From contig CAWJKG010000003.1 of the NCBI GenBank assembly GCA_963843365.1, positions 310,001-374,000 of the forward strand: 64,000 bases of DNA, in the 5' to 3' direction. The position numbers and the translations under genes were made by a program. Under the pieces are notes generated by a model, which worked only from the letters and a program-made list of their open reading frames with translations, was not told where the DNA came from and ran no database searches. This document shows, piece after piece, positions 60,946 through 64,000 of the stretch. Source of the stretch: Bog-473 sp963843365. Lineage in GTDB: Bacteria; Actinomycetota; Acidimicrobiia; Acidimicrobiales; RAAP-2. How positions within the stretch are numbered: position 1 is the first letter of the stretch; each line of letters opens with the position of its first letter.

Positions 60946-61749
60946 TCAGTCCTTGAAGTCGGGCCGCCGCCCCTCCTTGCGGGCCGCAACGGATTCCTCG
61001 AAGTTGCGCGTCGTGATACGGACGAAGAGCTGCGAGGTCCCTTCTGCGTCCATGTGGGACTGCAGGCTGCTGGCGTCAAGACTGTTCCAGAGTTGGCGCT
61101 TGGTCAGTTCGACCCCGGGGCGGCCCCATCCGTTGATCCTGTCGGCCAGCTCGAAGCACGCTGGCAGCAGCTCTTCGTTCGGCACCACTCGGGAGACCAG
61201 GCCGATCCGTTCCGCCTCGTCGGCCGGGACGTCCCGACCGGTGAGCATGATCTCGGCGGCCCTCGAGTGTCCGACGGACCGGGGGAGGAGGAAGCTCAAC
61301 CCGAGCTCGGCCGCCGTCAGGCCGTTGTTGATGCCTGCGGCCCGGAAGTAGGCCTCCTCTGCCGCGATCCTGACGTCGGCGGCCAGGGCGAGGCAGAACC
61401 CGCCACCGATGGCCGCGCCGTTGACGGCGGCGATCACAGGCTGGTGCAGCCGGCGGATGGTCGAAATGACGTCGTCGAGGAGCTCCATGGACCGCAACGC
61501 GATGGTCGGGAGCGTCAACCCGTCCATGTTGGGCATGGTGCCGGGGTTCTCGTGGTCCGCCCCCGAGCAGAAGCCCCGGCCCGCACCGGTGATCACCACG
61601 ATCCGCACGGTGTTGTCGGCGCCGATCTCGCGCAAAGCGTCCCGGAAGGGGATCATGACGTCGAACGCCATCGCGTTCATGCGCTCGGGCCGGTTGAGGG
61701 TGACGACGGCGACCTGCGGGTGGGGTCGGGTGATCTCGGTGAAGGACAT
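60946..61749 (-). CDS. Enoyl-CoA hydratase/isomerase family protein
   Basis: A 267-aa crotonase-fold protein that hydrates or isomerises acyl-CoAs. Signature blocks: TLNRPERMNAMAFDV, GFCSGADHEN and AAVNGAAIGGGFCLALAADVRIA (oxyanion hole). The C-terminus has ELTKRQLWNSLDASSLQSHMDAEG, common in actinobacterial paralogues. ATG 61749 is used, with ATG 61758 as an alternative; the longer frame upstream is antisense or shadow of the RDD gene. Its specific substrate is unknown. Confidence 0.9.
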   Translation of the reverse strand: MSFTEITRPHPQVAVVTLNRPERMNAMAFDVMIPFRDALREIGADNTVRIVVITGAGRGFCSGADHENPGTMPNMDGLTLPTIALRSMELLDDVISTIRRLHQPVIAAVNGAAIGGGFCLALAADVRIAAEEAYFRAAGINNGLTAAELGLSFLLPRSVGHSRAAEIMLTGRDVPADEAERIGLVSRVVPNEELLPACFELADRINGWGRPGVELTKRQLWNSLDASSLQSHMDAEGTSQLFVRITTRNFEESVAARKEGRRPDFKD

Positions 61750-61793
61750 CCGCGGCATCGTAGAGTGCGCCGGCCCACGCGGGAGGAGAGTGG

Positions 61794-62366
61794 CTATTCG
61801 GCCGGCCTCTTCGGCGCGGCGAGCGCGTGTGCGCTCGCCGCCGGGGACGTGGCCTCCTTGCGGGCGATCCAGCGCAGACGGGCGGCGCGGGCGTCCCAGT
61901 CGTACACCACGGCAGTTCCCGCGAAGTAGTCGTTCAACGCCCGTCGGTTGCGCTGGAAGACGATGCCGAGGAAACCGATCCCGAGGGTGATGAACAAGGT
62001 GAAGCCGAGTCCGATCGTGCGCAGCGTGGCCTGCCGCACGTTGATGGGGCCACCCTGCACGGTCACCACCTGCAGCCCGAGGATGGCCATGCCGAGCGTC
62101 TTGCCGCTCACCGCCCACTGGTAGGCGAAGTAGAGGAACTCCCAGACGCTCAACACGATGAACGCGACGAGCTGGTGGTTGCTCAATGCGAACCCGTGCC
62201 CGGTGATCAGCTTGAAGGCGGCATTGAGCAGCGCGACGCCGAGGGTGTACAGGCCCCACGATGCCCCCACGTCGGCGGCGAACGCAGCGAGGCGGCTCAC
62301 GGCACCCGCGTAATTGCCCTGGCGCCCGACGGTGAGCGCAGCAGAGGGTACCGGGACGGTCGTCAT
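61794..62366 (-). CDS. RDD family membrane protein
   Basis: A 190-aa protein with the RDD features: RLAAFAADVGASW at the N-terminus and NRRALNDYFAGTAVV near the C-terminus, with helices around 25-50, 62-85 and 115-140. The family is linked to transport or cation homeostasis but not proven. It overlaps the nonapeptide-repeat gene by 4 nt, so the two are cotranslated and probably work together. A short charged C-terminal tail follows. Confidence 0.85.
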   Translation of the reverse strand: MTTVPVPSAALTVGRQGNYAGAVSRLAAFAADVGASWGLYTLGVALLNAAFKLITGHGFALSNHQLVAFIVLSVWEFLYFAYQWAVSGKTLGMAILGLQVVTVQGGPINVRQATLRTIGLGFTLFITLGIGFLGIVFQRNRRALNDYFAGTAVVYDWDARAARLRWIARKEATSPAASAHALAAPKRPAE

Positions 62367-62863
62367 GCCGTCGGCCCCGTCTTCGCCTCGACCAGGAGCG
62401 GCGGGCCCACCGGCCAGTCCTTGATCCTCTTGCCCCGTCCGACGAGGCGGTTGCCCCAGCGGAAGATGAAGTCGTCCAGCCCCACACCCTGGGCCCGTAT
62501 CACGTCGAGGACCTCGGTCAGGATCCCCGTGGTCGAGCGGGCGATGATCGAGCCCAGCTCGGTCTGCTCCACCAGGGAGTCGATGTCGATCTGGTTGATG
62601 ATCGCATTGATGTCGACCCGCTCAATGACCTCCTGGATGTCGACCCGGTCGATGATCTTCTGGATGTCGACCCGGTCGATGATCTTGTCCACATCGACCT
62701 GCTCGACGATCCTCTCGATATCGACCCGTTCCACGATCTTCTCGACGTCGACCTTGTCCAAAATGGCGTCGATGTTGATGGCGTCGACGATCAACGGCAC
62801 GATGTGCTCGGCCAGGGATTGGGCCAGCTGCTCGACCCTGTTGCCGATCGGGTTGGGGCTCAT
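62363..62863 (-). CDS. Nonapeptide-repeat protein partner of RDD
   Basis: A 166-aa protein built on about eight 9-residue repeats at residues 29-100 with consensus VDIxxIIxR (for example VDIQKIIDR, VDIQEVIER). A helical N-terminus (NRVEQLAQSLAEHIVPLIVDA) and a C-terminal segment ending VEAKTGPTA flank them. Ile/Val and Asp recur every 9 residues, so it may form a solenoid or a long amphipathic helix. Similar genes adjoin RDD genes in other actinobacteria. Function unknown. ATG 62863; stop overlaps the RDD start (ATGA). Confidence 0.78.
   Translation of the reverse strand: MSPNPIGNRVEQLAQSLAEHIVPLIVDAINIDAILDKVDVEKIVERVDIERIVEQVDVDKIIDRVDIQKIIDRVDIQEVIERVDINAIINQIDIDSLVEQTELGSIIARSTTGILTEVLDVIRAQGVGLDDFIFRWGNRLVGRGKRIKDWPVGPPLLVEAKTGPTA
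62564..62779. repeat. 27-bp degenerate tandem repeats (8 units)
   Basis: Eight units of 27 bp, of which several are more than 80% identical, encode the 9-residue repeats of the 166-aa protein. Units near 62630-62690 are the closest to each other. Confidence 0.85.
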
Positions 62864-62978
62864 GCGCCCCCCGGGTTCCGTGACATTTCAGTGATCTTCT
62901 CACTCCCGGCCGGTGCGAGCGCGACATCGATCGGGTACCGTCGAAGCCGTCGGGGCATGCAGAACGTGAGGAGGCAGC

Positions 62979-63749
62979 GTGGAGTTCGAGCGCTATGACG
63001 ATGGGGTCCCTTCGTGGGTCGACCTGGGCAGCACCGATCTTGCGAAATCGAGGGAGTTCTACGGGGCGCTCTTCGGTTGGAATTGCCCCGAGGGACCACC
63101 CGAGGCAGGCGGCTACTCCGTGTGCGACCTGGGCGGGAAGACGGTGGCCGGTCTCGGCCCCAAAATGAATCCCGACATGCCGACGGTCTGGATGACCTAC
63201 GTCAACGTCGACGACGCCGACGCCACGACGGCCAAGGCGGCCGCCAACGGCGGCACGGTGTTCGCCGGCCCGATGGACGTGATGGACGCGGGCCGGATGG
63301 CCGTGTTCGCCGACCCCATGGGTGCGGTCCTCGGGTTGTGGCAGCCCAACCAGCACACAGGGGCCCAGGTGGCCAACGAGCCGGGCACGTACTGCTGGAG
63401 CGAGCTGATGACGACCGACCTCAGTGCGTCGAAGGCCTTCTACAAGGCCGTGTTCGGCTGGGACGGTGAAGACCAGGGGCCTCCCGGTGGCCCGCCTGCC
63501 TACACCGAGTGGAAGCTGGCCGGACGATCGGTCGGCGGCATGATGTTGAAGCCGCCCGACATGCCGGCGGATGTGCCCCCCTACTGGGGTGTCTACTTCG
63601 CCGTCGCCGACACGGACGCCACCGTGGCCAAGGCCCAGGAGCTCGGGGCGAGCCTCTTCATGGGCCCGACGGACATTGAGCCCGGCCGGTTCGCCGTTCT
63701 CGCCGACAACGTCGGAGCGGTGTTCAGCGTGTTGCAGCTCAAGGGATAG
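62979..63749 (+). CDS. VOC family protein, two glyoxalase-like domains
   Basis: A 256-aa protein with two vicinal-oxygen-chelate modules: PSWVDLGSTDLAKSREFYGALFGW at the N-terminus and CWSELMTTDLSASKAFYKAVFGW in the second half. Each is followed by a strand set ending with ADPMGAVLGLWQ or ADNVGAVFSVLQ. This form is common in actinobacteria (27-kDa antigen Cfp30B-like); activity is usually unknown. GTG 62979 has GAGGAGG upstream. The next gene begins 6 nt later. Confidence 0.9.
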   Translation: MEFERYDDGVPSWVDLGSTDLAKSREFYGALFGWNCPEGPPEAGGYSVCDLGGKTVAGLGPKMNPDMPTVWMTYVNVDDADATTAKAAANGGTVFAGPMDVMDAGRMAVFADPMGAVLGLWQPNQHTGAQVANEPGTYCWSELMTTDLSASKAFYKAVFGWDGEDQGPPGGPPAYTEWKLAGRSVGGMMLKPPDMPADVPPYWGVYFAVADTDATVAKAQELGASLFMGPTDIEPGRFAVLADNVGAVFSVLQLKG

Positions 63750-63755
63750 CGGCGG

Positions 63756-64000
63756 ATGGAGCGACGCCGCCTGGGTCGCACGGGCCACGAGAGCAGCGTC
63801 GCCGTACTCGGCGGCGCGGCATGCTGGGCTGCCTCAGTGGACGAGGCGGGGGACTGGTTGCGTCTGGCGCTCGCACACGGGGTGAACCACCTCGACATCG
63901 CCCCCCAGTACGGGGCAGCCGAGTCGGTGGTGGGACCGAACCTGGCCGCGCACCGCGAGGAGCTCTTCGTCGCGGGCAAGACGCTCCGGGCCAACCCCGA
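63756..64000 (+). CDS. Aldo/keto reductase (3' partial)
   Basis: Cut by the window end after 81 codons. The start ERRRLGRTGHESSVAVLGGAA, the catalytic-Asp/Tyr block VNHLDIAPQYGAAESVVG and the Lys strand ELFVAGKT match the aldo/keto reductase family, which reduces aldehydes and ketones with NADPH. ATG 63756 lies 6 nt after the VOC gene stop, so it probably shares its transcript. Confidence 0.85.
   Translation, partial: MERRRLGRTGHESSVAVLGGAACWAASVDEAGDWLRLALAHGVNHLDIAPQYGAAESVVGPNLAAHREELFVAGKTLRANP

Overview
The window is high-GC DNA with dense genes, many GTG starts and 1-8 nt overlaps between co-directional genes. A mycothiol S-conjugate amidase, an F420/LLM-type oxidoreductase, a PspA-HtpX-PspAB operon, an MptB-like mannosyltransferase and a group II truncated haemoglobin point to an actinobacterium. 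Acidimicrobiia or a related deep-branching class is a guess, not a demonstration.

Region 1 (1-31 kb) is chromosomal backbone. In order it holds: a GAF histidine kinase/NarL-type regulator pair (the kinase is cut by the window edge), fumarase and pterin dehydratase; a tyrosine phosphatase; the envelope-stress operon pspA-htpX-pspAB; mca; a ChbG/HpnK deacetylase with purE and purK; a DsbA-like/PAP2/RecB-like nuclease operon; and an acyl-CoA catabolic cluster (acyl-CoA dehydrogenase, enoyl-CoA hydratase, biotin-dependent carboxylase beta and alpha, AtuA-like protein) that resembles acyclic-terpene or leucine-type degradation. Then come an alcohol dehydrogenase, clpS, a multidrug MFS exporter, an ABC-F ATPase and a Tat-exported solute-binding protein. 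Six genes between 5.9 and 30 kb are interrupted by nine small frameshifts. At least seven look like single-base insertions, five of them an extra G after a C, which looks more like assembly error than decay.

Region 2 (31-42 kb) holds a peroxiredoxin, a secreted GH16 glucanase, a PadR-regulated ABC exporter with a clear palindromic operator over its promoter, a sulfotransferase/DUF1214 pair, an MptB-like membrane glycosyltransferase and a methyltransferase.

Region 3 (about 42.3-60.5 kb) appears to be an old genomic island. An intact tRNA-Gly(TCC) lies at 60446-60515 and a degenerate direct copy of its 3' half lies at 42319-42360, the footprint left by integration into a tRNA 3' end. No integrase is visible. 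The cargo is redox and stress biology: a five-gene tightly coupled operon (Thr-rich membrane protein, ApbE flavin transferase, ferric-reductase-like di-haem membrane protein, NuoF-like Fe-S flavoprotein, ferredoxin), a divergent OmpR/histidine-kinase pair, a ferritin-like protein, a b6-type cytochrome b with a 58-aa membrane microprotein and a two-helix partner, a PPOX/F420-type protein, MMPL and MFS transporters, and Hsp20. Several island promoters carry 14-bp boxes resembling the DosR/DevR hypoxia box (GGGACN-WW-NGTCCY), often in pairs 21-22 or 33 bp apart. This suggests a horizontally acquired hypoxia or redox-stress regulon.

Region 4 (60.5-64 kb) returns to backbone: truncated haemoglobin, enoyl-CoA hydratase, an RDD protein with a nonapeptide-repeat partner, a two-domain VOC protein and the start of an aldo/keto reductase.
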